64,000 nt of DNA from Gnetum montanum. Its lineage: Eukaryota > Streptophyta > Gnetopsida > Gnetales > Gnetaceae. The DNA lies in the NCBI GenBank assembly GCA_015680685.1, contig MNCI01028959.1, positions 86,855-150,854 on the forward strand, written 5' to 3'. Shown here piece by piece: positions 11,067 through 23,479 of this stretch; position 1 is the first letter of the stretch, and every line of letters starts with the position of its first letter. The notes under the pieces were generated by a model. The model was not told the DNA's origin. It worked only from the letters and a program-made list of their open reading frames with translations, and ran no database searches. The position numbers and the translations under genes are program-made.

Positions 11067-13486
11067 ATGGATTCTGCACATACAACTACTACCGCTACAA
11101 TCACCACTGACTTGGGTGCCACAACCATAAATCCCATCACCGTTCCCGAATCAGCTTTCGGCACGACAGGACCTCAGGGACTGTCACGTCGTTCATTGAG
11201 ATTACAGGGTAGGGATCCTTCATTCACCATCTTGAGATTACAGGGTAGGGATCCTTCATTGAGATGGAGGCAAAACAAAATTATGAGCTGATCTACAAAG
11301 GGGGTCAAGGCTTCACCCCTACTGCATATGACTTCATCCCCCTTACTGATCATTATCATGAACTCCTGTCCCAACTGGTTATGGCTAAGAATTAGACTAC
11401 ATAGTCTACTCTAGAGCCTCAAAACAAGGAGGATGAGGAAGATGAATTCACAGCTCAGTCTGAACACACGAATTCATACCATACCCTCAGTCCCATACAT
11501 ATGTGAATCCCCTGTTTCATCCTCTCACTGGAGAAGCTGCCCATCTCAACCCAATCATGACCACCCAAATGCATATTCCCATCGTCCCACAGGCCACCAC
11601 GCAATCCTTGGTCTTGCAGGTACAAATGCCACCTTAAAATAACGTGGGAGTAACCCCCTCGCCACATGTAATCAGGATTTCATCAGTGATACCTGTGTCT
11701 ACTGCCTCCCATTTCATTCCCCAAGTGTAGGTCCATGCCACGCCTATAATTCACCTGGTGCAAAATCCGATGCAAACCTTATCATCGTAGCCCATTGCAA
11801 GGCAATAGATCGCAACCACCATTCAATTGCAGCGATCTGTTCAACAATCTACAACTGGTCAATGGATCACGCCTGTTGCACAACACAATCAATCTACGTT
11901 CTATGGTGTGCAACCCTTGGCTGCATCCACCACACATGTCCCATAGGTAACTGCACAACATCCTTATACCTTCCATCCTACACATCCGACGATGGCCAAT
12001 TTTTCCGCACAGCCTGTCGGGTGGTGGGTTTCACAGAAAGCTCCATCAGCGGGGACAGTCCCCGTCGCGTCATCTGTCAGCTAAGCTATCGCTCCCTTTC
12101 CACTGCCCGGTACTACTCTTCTAGCCCAACCCCCTGCTCCTCGAGCACCAACTTCATCATCAACAGGTCTGGATCAAGCTTTTTTTGCTTATTCAGACCC
12201 TCACCAAGGAAGTTAAGCACCTTAAAGCTGTTGCCTTTGATACAATACAGGTCATGGATTTCTACCATGATGATCCCATCAGCCCAGTAGTCCCCATACT
12301 ATCGTTGCCTCTAGGGATGTCTTTGTCCCATTGTACTAAATACAATGGGGAAGGTGATCCTAATGCTCATCTTGTTACCTTTAGGTCTGAATCCTTGCTA
12401 CTACAACAATGGCCCCATATGATTATCCATGTCTTTGCAATGTCTCTGGAAGGCCTTGGACTGGTATCAAGCACTCCCTCACTCTTCCATCTCCACCTTG
12501 GAAGAGCTTCTAATATAATTTTTGACTCACTTTAAATACAATTTAAAGTTGGAAGTCAATTTAGATCAACTTATGGGAGTGAAACAAGACCCGCTCGAGC
12601 TAGTCCAGAAGTTTATATAGCGATGGAGCGCTACTCTGAATGAAATTCATGAACCTATCACGGAAGCCCATCTGTTGACTATTTTCAAAGGAGCAGTTAA
12701 TGACTTCATCAAGTCTAAACTATACTACCTTGCCCCTCTCTCCTTGAGTCAAGTCTTCACGTAAACTAAGAGCATCCAAGATGCTGCAGAGGCTAGCAAA
12801 GACCCAGCGTATGTGGCCTATAAGAACGCCAATAGTAAGGGTAAAGACAAAGGTAAAACAACAACAATGATAGTAGCTGCGCTGGCTGAGGTTGCCAAAA
12901 TGAAGAATAACAAGAAGGCATCCACAGTGCCTGCCAAGACCATGGCTAGTGCAAGTAGCACCGGCCAAGAAGCACTTGCCCCTAAATAGCCCTCACAGTG
13001 AAAACCAAACTTTGAGCGTAAAGATCGTTCAAAATATATAGCCTTGCCTATAAAGCATTTAAAACTACTGAAATAATTATTAGGATCAGTATATATTCAA
13101 AACAAAAGAATATCCAAAGAAGCTCTGCAGCGTCACAAGCATCATTGTGAATTGCTGAAGAACCCTTCTTTAGCTCTATCCAATTAACCGCCAGTCCCTA
13201 AGTCTTTCATGCTGGACCATTTTTGTGACTACCACCAGTTGTGTGGTCACGACATCGATTACTACTGGGCATTGAAGGATAATATTCAATGCATGATTGA
13301 CAATGGTTCTTTGACATTAGACAACAGTAGTCCAACATGTCCCGAAAACCAAGCGATGCATGTGTACAAAGACCCATTAAACACAAATAATGCAACGTAC
13401 ACCATCAGCATGGTAAGTACGAATAGTGAGGGGAAGGTACCGCCTAAGCAACCATTTGTGTTACGTGTACCTATCATTTCACCTTA
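11067..13486 (+). pseudogene. gag: Tat/Ogre-type gag of element C (decayed)
   Basis: Structural capsid precursor. A Thr/Pro-rich leader begins at ATG 11067. The capsid core starts near 12290 with MSLSHCTKYNGEGDPNAHLVTFR and continues across a frameshift through LAPLSLSQVFT to a Lys-rich stretch at 12830-12960. The late Gag block typical of Tat elements follows at 13209-13330: CDYHQLCGHDIDYYWALKDN, then MIDNGSL. In-frame stops and at least one frameshift break it. A 29-bp sequence (11196-11224) is directly repeated at 11232-11260, a 36-bp in-frame duplication in the leader. Confidence 0.75.
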
Positions 13487-14035
13487 GGGGACGAGTTCTT
13501 CACCAGCAGTTGGAGTGCCTCGAGGCCACCCTTTTTTATTCGGATGCCCTCTCAAACTATAACTCAGTCTCACATTAACAATAAAGCCACGGCCATGCCC
13601 ACGCCTACTCCTAAGGCACCTTTTATCCTTAGGGAACAAAAACCACCAGATGCCCCTTTTACGTAGGGGCGAGGCTCTAACCAAAACCATCAACCTCCAT
13701 CCAATGAAAAAAGGGAAGTAGATGCACCAATTAATGCAACCAAAGGCCGCTCTATGCTAGGGTTTGCTAAGCCCAGGCCCCTAGCTTTTGTACCTTCGCT
13801 TGAACCTCTTGGGCAAGAGAAAGGTACAGAAACACAGCCACCTCCCCTCGGTAGAAAGAAATACAACCCTCCAACCGTTGCTATTCTACCTTGGGAAATT
13901 CTTCTCTTAGGGTGAATGGAAGAAGAAAGAGGGAACAAGCAACCCAGCTGAGAGCAGGACCTCCTCTATGCATTTACAAAAGTCAAGAAAGCTCTAAAAT
14001 AGAAGAATACAACATTGAGCCTCTAAGACTTTCTT

Positions 14036-14836
14036 ATGACATCTCAAAAGCACCGTGAGGCTATGGTCCGTATGCTGACATCCATACCTATGGATGAAAG
14101 CTTACCAGCGGAAGAGGAAGCGATACATGCTACCATGTTTCCTCCCACCGCTGAGCGACCTAAACCTATTCCATTGATCTTTCATGATGAATCCATCAAA
14201 GATGATCCTGAGAAAGGTTGAGTGACAATAGAACCCATGTTCATCACCATCTGGGTTGGTCAACATCGGATCCGGAGGGTGCACGTTGACGATGGTGCAG
14301 CTACGAATGTCATCCCTTATCCTATAGTGGATAAGTTAGGCCTAGTCGACCAGATCAATCCTACAAGAACATCGTGCCTAAATTCATTCAATGGGGCACA
14401 CATTCAAGTCAAAGGGATAGTACATATCGATTTTGTGGTAGGAGACCAGTTCCCAACAGACGCCACATTTATCGTCGTCGAGGAGATGCCTGGATTCAAC
14501 CTAATTCTAGGGAGGTCTTGGCTAGCCCAACTAAGGGTAGTTTCATCACCAATACACCAAGAGATACACCTACCTTATGCAGGGGGAGAGGTAGTGATAC
14601 ATGGTGATGAAATAACCCCTAGAACCATCAATAAAATCGAGGAAGAATGGGGTTCGAAAATCAAAATGCCCGAAGATCAAACCCGTGTCCAAATTCCCAA
14701 ACAAGTCGAAATGACTAATGACAGCCTAGCCTGGGCCGACCTACCATTTCAGGGAGAGGAAGATGATGTGAAGGAGTCAGGTCATAGATCTCATCACCCT
14801 TACGGACCACTCAACGTAAAAACTATCAAAAAATAA
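14036..14836 (+). pseudogene. pro: Retropepsin (protease) domain of element C
   Basis: Aspartic protease for Gag-Pol processing. One frame from 14036 to a TAA at 14834 is interrupted by a single TGA at 14219. The active site is HVDDGAATNVIPY (14282-14320), D-D-G rather than D-T/S-G. The flap region (FVVGDQFPTDATFIVVEE) and the second conserved block (FNLILGRSWLAQLR) are clear. A further ~70 residues of acidic C-terminal tail follow. Elements B and E share the same block order. The minisatellite and the antisense gene come next, so this frame converges with the antisense gene. Confidence 0.85.
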
Positions 14837-15074
14837 TTACAAGCTAGCGATTGACCTGCGTGATATTTATGCGCATCTTTATACTTTCACTAGTTTTTCC
14901 ATTTACGCTTATCAGTTTTGACTGTTAGTTTTGTTTAGTATACATATATTTATGTCTTCTATCAATTACGCCATTTACATTTCCTAGTTTACACCATTTA
15001 TGCTTCTTAACTCCTATTAGTTACATTAATACAATTATGCAAATATTTACACTTTTATCAATTGCACTCTCTGA

Positions 15075-15290
15075 CATACGCAAATGGCCCGCAACGGCCT
15101 AAAACTAGTAAAGGCCTGCAATGGCCTAAAACTAGCGAAGGCCCAAAATGACCCTAAACTAAAATATTTGATTTCTATCTTTATGTAAAAACCACTTAAT
15201 GGCCTCGGACAGCCTCAAACTAGCAAATTCATCTAGATTTTACGTAAACACTATGTAACAGCCTGCAATGGCCTTAAACTAGCAACTCCA
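15075..15290 (+). repeat. Minisatellite of the GGCCTAAAACTAGCA family (post-protease, element C)
   Basis: Five to six degenerate units such as 'aacggcctaaaactagt', 'aatggcctaaaactagc' and 'aatggccttaaactagc' lie between the protease stop (14836) and the 3' end of the antisense gene (15462). Confidence 0.75.
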
Positions 15291-15461
15291 TTCAACGTTC
15301 ACAATAACGCCACCTACCCAAAACCCTCAATAATTCTATTTACGCTTTGTATAAATAAAAACATAAAATTAAAAAATGATAGAGAAAATTTCATGATTAA
15401 TCATGTCAAAATTCATATTGTCTTTGTTCCATCTCATAAATAAAATCATGCGTAATCATAA

Positions 15462-18400
15462 TTACGCATCCCCTCTAGCACCACTGTCTCCCGTATCCCT
15501 TAACTCAACTTCCAAGCCTAGCAAATCATCTTTATACGGGCCATCCCTTTTAGGAAGTATTTCCTCATGAGGAACGTCATCTTCACAGGGTTCTTCCACT
15601 ACAACTTGCCTCCCAAGGTGACGATCTGCGTCATTACGCTCTCCTCCCTGAACGTACGCCTCATCTTGTTCACTTTCTTCGTTCATTTCTTGTAACTACA
15701 TACAACAAGTATATTAGCAAAAGCCATGATAGAACAATTCAAAAAATTCAATTTCAACAACACTAAAACTTACCCGCGATGGACCTGCTTCAGCAGCAAA
15801 GGGGAGTTGATCTAAGCTGACCCACAGACATTGCATAATCTCATATTCGATCAACTCAGACCAAGCCCCATTCCGCAAATTAGTTCCAACCTTAACCTTC
15901 CCCTTCTCCACACTAGTCCACCAGGGTGGTTCGGGGAAGAAGGTAGGGACTGTGGTCTCTTCCCTGGGAAGAGTAATTTCTCTTTCCGGGGATGCGCTCA
16001 CCATCACCTACTCCTGGAACTTCTCGAAGGCCTCAGACACACCAATGACATCGAGGAACAATCACAAGGATTGAGCTTCAATGACAGAATCTCGATAATG
16101 CTGACGATAAGTGATACTTTCTCGCTTATACAGATGCTTATGATCTTTCTGCATCTGTCCCCACTCTTGGACACTTACACAAAAGTCCTTCCAGTCTTGA
16201 TTCTTCTGGGCCAAGAGCTCCATCTGCATCCTTTGCTCGACTAATTCACGACTGGTTTGTACGCTATTTCTGACTACGCTCCAGTAGTGAGCGTAGTCAA
16301 TGATAGTTGTCTACCAGTCCTCTTCACCCATTCCTCGAGCTTGCAGAAATTCACATCGCAAACTTAAGTCTCCGACCTCTCTGGTCAGAGACATCCTTTC
16401 CTTTTCTGATCTCTGCAGCTTCTTCCAGAGGTCTTCATTGGCATTCTAACTTTCCCACAGGGAGTGGGTCGAACATAACGCACATTCATGCATTTCTTCA
16501 TAAATGTTGCATGGCACGACCGTTGCTTCCGATGAGGGTTCAATGATGTCCAGGTCAATGGGCTCCGTAGAGTCCCATTGAAGGCGAGCTCCTAATGACA
16601 AATATTAGATCAAACGTAATTAAGCACTGTAACCTTATAACAAAATAAGCATATGATAGTCGCAACATACCAGCCCCAAGATCGACGTGTTCTAAGTGCT
16701 CAATCATATCACCGACGACGCCTTCCATAAAGGTAAATTTATCAAGGAATTCACCCCACACTCTGCTTACAATAGTGGATGGGGAATCACCTCATTCATC
16801 TATGGTATAATTAAGTAAAAAATTTTGGCTAATAACAGGATCTCTTAAAAATTTTAATAAACTAATTACCTCTTTTTGTCCCAATGGGAAGTGCATCAAC
16901 GTTCTCCACTTCCACTCTATGTTCACGCACGAGGGTCTATGCATCACTCACTCTAATAATTGGGGCCTCCTCTTCCAAAATTGGGGCCCCTTCCCCATGT
17001 TGTAACATCATAGCCCCTGTCTCAGGGGTCAACTACTCTGTAGGTCTCCCTATTCCTGCCATATAATACACTTAAATAATTAAAAACACCTTGAATAAGT
17101 TGCATAATACAACAATTACCATAACTTTTATTGTATCCTCTCGCTTACCAGATGGAAGTTTACTTTGCTGAAACATGACTTGTACAGTTCTTCCTGTGCC
17201 ACCTGCCTACTCCACAGGCACCTCAGTTAGACGAGGCCTTTTATGTTGGACCGAAGCATCCACTATTTCTGCCGCTAGGCGCTTCCCCCATAATGCATCA
17301 CTAGTGTAAGAGGGAAGCGCCCCACCTATGCTGTCAGAGCCTCGCATTCGAGATGCCACCAAATTCCTAGTCGTTATAGAAAATGACTCCCCAATTCCCT
17401 CCGGAGGATCCTATGACTGGGTAGTGCCGAAGAGGTAGGAGATCCAGGGTTTGGATAACTGGTCTCGATCCTATTGCACCCAGACCCCATTCCTCTGGAC
17501 CACTAGAAATTCGGCAAAACGCCAGAGGCAAGCTATGAAAAAGGTAAAATGCACACTGAAATGAGACTCCAGCTTTTGGCGAAGCCTGATCATTTCAGTG
17601 CATAACCCTTCGGCAAAATAGCTCACCCAGTCGAATTGGGTCCCTTTCTCTATCACCTCTCACATGATACAGGCTTTTTCTATGATGAAGAACTTCCCCT
17701 ACAAGAGCGTTCTGGGGAAGGCTCAAGCTCTAAAGAGGGGATAAATGGTCTTGGCAACCTCCAACTCGATCTTTTCACAAGGAATCCCTTTCATGTCCTT
17801 CTTAGTCCCCATCCACTCCTCCAGCTCTTCTTGACATTTGAGGCTTCTCCTCGACTTTTCTTCTATGGGAAGACCATCGGGAGGGACACCGAAAAGATTA
17901 GTAAACAGTTGAGCGTCAATGTCAAAATGTACACACACGTTATGCATGTGCATGCAAAAATGTTCAACCCCGTCGCTGAAGGAGTTAAATAGGGTTAGCA
18001 TTTCACTTGTAGGGACATAGGGGATTACAACCATTAACAAATGCATTAGCCTCTCCTCCCATAGCTTGGTAACCAACACAGCTGGGACCGCCGCGTGGCT
18101 GAGCCAGCGTTGTGCTTCCTTTATGTGGTCATAACAGAAGAGGAGGGTGTTCACCTCGCGGTTAGAAATCATCATGATAACTTCCCGAGATTCCCTAACT
18201 AATAACACAAGTCAAGATAGCAAAGACAATGTTATACAACATTTCAAACAATAATATCCTGTAACTAATTGTAACGACAAAACCTTACCAGGTCCGAATG
18301 GAAAAGGAAATGGAGGAAGCTTCCTTTGCACATCCACGAGGGTGAGGGGCAGGTTCAAAGTCCATTCCTCATGTAACCATCCAAGGCTCTAACAATTCTT

Positions 18401-19513
18401 GAAAGAATCGGAGTAATAGGTGGGATACTTAGGAATCTCGAAGGCCATTTTCCCCATGACACTAGTGCGTACGTTGCTAGTGGACATAAACTCATTTATC
18501 GTCCTTTCGATCAGGGAAAATGTATCATTATTGCCCAATAATCCATTTTCATTGATAAAGAACCTGTATCATATAGCACATTACTATCCCATGCTCTACA
18601 AGTTCAAACATTAGAATACATATTAACATCATCGCAAGTAAAACCACTTACCTGCCTGAGTAATACACCATGCCTAGTGGATTATGAAAGTAGGTTGAGA
18701 CATGACAGGATACGAACAAAGTGTTATAGGCATGATAACAGCTAAATCTGGGCATCTCCCAGATCCAACTTAAATGCCTCAATCCTTTGGTGCTAAGTTC
18801 ATGGTCTTGAGGTCAACCAGTGTCAATAGCTCCATCTATCAAGAAAGCCAAAACGCCCTGTGTAGAATTGACTAACAATTTTTTCAAAATGGCTACAGCC
18901 ACATCGCCCGAAAAATGCAACCAAACGATGATGCTATAGTTACGCAAAAAAACTGCAAGAACTCTTATGCACCCTTCCAGAACCATATTACTTTCCCCTG
19001 TAGGCAAGTTTGAGGGGGAGGAACATTGGCTACGGGAGGGTTTATACAACACAAAACCCTGACTATGTCCAAAACAATTAGGACAGGTTTCACCATTATG
19101 CTGTACAAAACATAAACACGTTACCATCAGACAAAATTCTAAATCTAGATTTCATTGCATGCTTAGGAAAACTATAAATTATGCTTTAGCCATGCAGCCA
19201 AAATCGCTTAAACCCTTGCAACAGTGCAAGGTTTGTCTCAGACAATGGCGATAAATGCAATACCGCTATCTAAACCCTTGTTTTAATACAAGGTCTATAT
19301 CCCAAAACTCTAGTTTATGCAGATAACTTAAAAGAATAAACAAAAGAAAAAATATCTCACCAAAAGCAATGCGAATAAGTGAGAGATGGCCTACCGATTT
19401 AGGGGAGTAATATCTTGTACTTCGACCAAGGCCTGCAAAGCGCGCTGCAGACTCCCCTGCAATTCATCGATTTTTGCCAATTTGGCATTCTTTCCTCTCA
19501 CCTTCGGTGCCAT
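15462..19513 (-). pseudogene. Antisense, eight-exon gene inside element C; product unknown
   Basis: I do not recognise the product. Exons on the minus strand are 19513-19395, 18792-18652, 18563-18289, 18198-17149, 17055-16870, 16799-16671, 16591-15774 and 15695-15462. All introns are GT-AG; six are 70-93 bp and the first is 602 bp. Donors include GTAAGT (exons 2 and 7), GTAAGG and GTAAGC. Phases match at every junction and the exons total exactly 984 codons with TAA at 15464-15462. Damage is about 14 in-frame stops and no frameshift. Visible features are a basic N-terminus (MAPKVRGKNAKLAK), a KRPR basic patch near 17240 in exon 4, a charged helical, probably coiled-coil region in exon 7 (about residues 660-820), and a very acidic C-terminus in exon 8. 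The ATG context and an upstream TATA-like box support the start. Exon 2's acceptor is the least certain. Confidence 0.8.
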
Positions 19514-19633
19514 ACTTACAGTTCTGTAAACCTTCACAAATAATGCACTACTCTCTTTTGCTCTTTCTCTCTCTCTGCGACAGCTGAATTCGAATTCGCA
19601 ATAGCCAATAGCCTATTTTCGATATGAACCGCT

Positions 19634-19644
19634 TACTTATAATA
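19634..19644 (-). promoter_or_regulatory. Possible TATA box of the antisense gene
   Basis: TATTATAAGTA on the minus strand lies about 120 bp upstream of the antisense ATG. A CT/GA-rich stretch (19550-19580), typical of plant 5' leaders, lies between. Positional inference only. Confidence 0.35.
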
Positions 19645-19958
19645 TGCAAGACTAACCGACTTGACGCCCGATTAAAGCGGGACTTGCCTAAATGCTGGTG
19701 TCAGCATGAGATGGAACCTGAAGATCAGGGCATTAATGTGGTAGATATCGCATACATTATGGTCCGAAACAACTTTAAACTACTACACCTTATCACTTTG
19801 TAATCGGGTCACATTAATTACAGGCTGTTCACGGTATTCAAAATTCAGTTAGCTCTTTAAGCTTGGCAATGTCATACCATACCTTTTCAAACTACACCAA
19901 GCACCATACGCTAATACTTGTGGCATTTAACTTAGCATTTTCCTAATCACTTTCATAT

Positions 19959-22900
19959 TTGGCAATTTTGCAAGATAGTTGGCAAATGGACGCAACTTTA
20001 TCTGCACCCCTAGCCTTAACATGCCCACATGGGGAAATCGTTAGACAATTTGATCTCACACTAGTAGGAACTGACCTTTCCCTCAATGACGTAACCATAG
20101 CCATGTCGAAAACGTCTCTAGACTGGTCAGAACAATCAATGTGCATGCTAGACCTGGAGGCTAGAGATGTAACCGAAGACCCCCTCAACAAGGTCCCTAT
20201 GGTTACGCATAAAGGTGAGAACAAAACTTTTAAGGTTAGTTCTTTACTGGACCAAAAAGCACATGACAATATAAAACAGGTACTCCAGAATAACGTCACA
20301 GTATTTGCATGGTCATATGAAGATATGTCAGGACTAGATCCAAGGCTAATATAACATAACATAATTCTAGACCCGCATATTAAAGCGATTAGACAAAAAG
20401 CATGGAAAATTAAGCCAAAAATCGTGCTAGCAATATGTGATGAGATCACTAAACAGTACCAGGTTGGTTTCATCCATGTGATCGATTACTCAGACTAGGT
20501 ATCTAACATTGTAGCTATCCCTAAGAAGACCGGAGGGATACGCATCTGCATAGACTTCCAGGACTTGAACAAAGCCACAATCAAGGACAACTTCCCACTA
20601 CCGAGTATTGACCAACTAGTAGATACAACCACTGGACATGCGCTTTTATCCTTCATGGATGATTTTTTAGGCTATAATCAGATTCGCATCAACCCAGAAC
20701 ACCAGTTAACCACAACATTCATGATACCCTGGGGGACCTTCTGTTACACTATGATGCCTTTTGGTTTAAAAAATGTTGGGGCTACATATCAACGAGCTAT
20801 GACGTACATCTTTAGTGATTATCTCCTAGGAATACTGAATGATTATGTTGACGATATAGCCGTTAAGTCTGTAAGGTTAGAAGGTCATTCAGAGGACCTA
20901 GAGTTAGTCCTTAAAAGATGCTCTAAATACGACCTCTTGCTCAACCCAAAGAAGTGCGTATTTGGAGTCAAAACTAGGTGCATGCTAGGGTTTGTGGTGT
21001 CGAAAATTGGCATATGAGTAGACCCTGACAAGGTCAAGGCCATCATTGAGTTGACACCCCCTACAAATCTCAAGCAATTACGTGGGTTGCAAGGGCGGTT
21101 ACAGTTTATCAGGTGGTTCATCTCGAAATTAACAGATAAATTACACCCTATGCAACATCTACTTAAGAAGGGGATTAATTTCAAATGGACAAACGATTGT
21201 CAGCGTGCATTTGACAGCTTGAAACAAGAACTTCAACGCTTGCCAACAATATTTCCGCCACAAAGGGATCAGCCGTTCTACATTTACCTCGCAACCTCAG
21301 ATGTATCTCTAGCTACATTACTCTATCAAAAGAGAGGTGATGGGTCAGAAGTACCCATCTACTACTTGAGTCATGCTCTATGTGCGTATGAAAAGAGGTA
21401 TAATGAAGTAGAGCGTAATTGTTTAACGTTAGTATTTACGCTCAAAAAGTGCAGACACTATCTCTTCTGCAGCAAAGTTAATATAATCTGCAAGAATAAC
21501 ATCCTGAGAGCTATTACGCACAACCTATATGAAAGTAGTAAGATAGCTCGTTGGAAAGCTATCACGGCAGAATTCGATATGCATTACATTGGCCAATCTT
21601 CTATGAAAGGCCAAGCAATAGCCGACCAACTAATGACATCACCTATTGACAGTCAAGCGACGATAGAGCCTAAATTTCCTGACGAACATGTACATAGTCT
21701 AAGCCATATTCTAACGGGCCTCGAAGCAACGTTACATTTTGACAGAGCTTCAACCGCTAGAGGTGGAAGTGCCACCACAGTCATTACACTGTCACCTGAG
21801 GATGTACATCTGCATGCGTACCACTTGACCTTCCCCTGTATGAATAACGTGGCAGAGTATGAGGGGCTCCTTAGGAGATTATTAACAGCTAGAGAGCTTA
21901 ACGTTCAACACCTGAAGATTAGGGGCGATTCGATGCTCATGATAAATCAAATCACAAGAGTCTACACCAGCAAAGCCATACATTTACAGCCCTACTGTGA
22001 TATGGCTAAAGATCTTCTGAAGCAATTCATAGTAATCAATGCCCAACACGTGCCTCGAAATGACAACACACTAGCCGATGCACTGGCTACATTAGCATTG
22101 AATGTGCTGCCGCACCTATTTGACACTTGTCCCACCTTAATGTCAGAGTGTGCAAATCTTGTCATTCAGATGGTGCAAATATCTTCACTGCTCGCGGATG
22201 GAATGCCAGAATGGTATGATAACATTAAAACTTACCTTCTGCATGGTGAACCACCACACGAGCTAACGCACACACAAAAAAATGCAATCCATAAGCAAGC
22301 TAGGCAATACATCATCATAGGAGACAGTACCCTTTGTAAACGCTCTTTCGATGGAGTATTGCTTACTTGAGTTAACAAAGACCAAGCACAACGTATAGTC
22401 GGCGAAGTTCACGAGGGACTGTGTGGAGGACACATAGCCCCATGGGCCATGGCTGCTAAAATCCATCGCTTAGGGTATTATTGGCCGTATATGAAAAAAG
22501 ACTATCTTACAAAGGTTAAAACGTGCGACACGTGTCAGCGTTACGCGAACCTTATACATGTGTTGCCTATGGAACTACACACGACGCAGATTACATGGCC
22601 CTTTCAACGATGGGGATTAGACATTATAGGGCCTATCGCACACAATCTTCTGCAGGGCACAACTTCATAATCACCACTACCAAATATTTCACGAAGTGGG
22701 TTGAAGCCATCTCTTTGCGAAAGATCACATCTCAACAGGTCTGCCATTTCATTTTGGACAACATTGTAACTAGATTTGGCCTCCTGATGACTATCGTGAC
22801 CGACAATGGGCCACAATTTAGCAGTGTGGAAACCAAATCTTTTTGTGATAGCCTTGGTATCAAACAATATTTTTCCTTGCCTTATTACCCGCAAGAGAAT

Positions 22901-23449
22901 GGTCAAGCTGAAGCAACAAATAAGGTCATTATCAATTTGCTCAAGAAAATGCTCAGCAGTAACAAGAGACGATGGCATGAAAGGATCCTCTATGTGCTAT
23001 GGGCATATTGTACCACATGTAGAATAGCTACAGACAGTACACCCTATAGCCTATTCTATGGATCTGAGGCGGTGCTGCCCCTCGAGTTACAAGTTCCTTC
23101 TCTATGGATGGTCCTCTCCACGATTATAAATGACGCTCAACACACCGAGTCTCAGATCATAGATTTGGACTCAGTAGAGGAGAAGTGAATACAGACACTT
23201 GATACCATCGAAAAGTATCAAGATAAGTAGAGGCAGAAACACCATCATAATCTTCAACAACGTCCAATAAAGAAAGGATATTTGGTTCTCAAGGTCGTTC
23301 ATGAACTAGTAGGCAAATTCTCTGCAAACTGGGAGGGCCCTTTCTTAGTAGTCGACGTGTATGGCAATGGTGCATTCAAGCTAGCAGATATCAATGGTAA
23401 CGAGTTATCAAATCTTGTGAACCATATATACCTAAAGCGGTACTACATC
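19959..23449 (+). pseudogene. pol: pol of element C: RT, RNase H, second RNase H, integrase
   Basis: Copies the RNA to DNA and integrates it. One frame runs 19959 to about 22650 with stops near 20352, 20497, 21016 and 22368. A single frameshift near 22650 follows, then integrase to 23188 and its C-terminus to 23449 after two more stops. RT motifs are RICIDFQDLNKAT, FPLPSIDQ and YVDD (20844-20855). The first RNase H has EVERNCLTLVFTLKK and GQAIADQL. The second RNase H (about 21735-22100) has HFDRASTARGG, where the usual FDGA glycine is Arg, then NNVAEYEGLL, RGDSMLM and ADALATLA. Integrase has a zinc-binding H-H-C-C module (VHEGLCGGHI to CDTCQRY), catalytic D in WGLDIIGP, D in VTDNGPQF (22802) and E in ENGQAEA. 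The C-terminus reads FSANWEGPFLV. No chromodomain is seen. Confidence 0.92.
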
Positions 23450-23479
23450 TAGCTACATATCCAGTGTTAACATTAGGCG

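Noticed and set aside
15831-18208. Plus-strand open frames at 15831-16244, 16307-16546 and 17636-17992
   Set aside because: They lie opposite exons 4-7 of the antisense gene and are explained as shadows of its codon structure.
18813-19127. 104-codon minus-strand frame inside intron 1 of the antisense gene
   Set aside because: Considered as an extra exon, but no acceptor/donor pair with fitting phase was found, and direct splicing of exon 1 to 18792 keeps the phase. It remains possible as an alternative exon.
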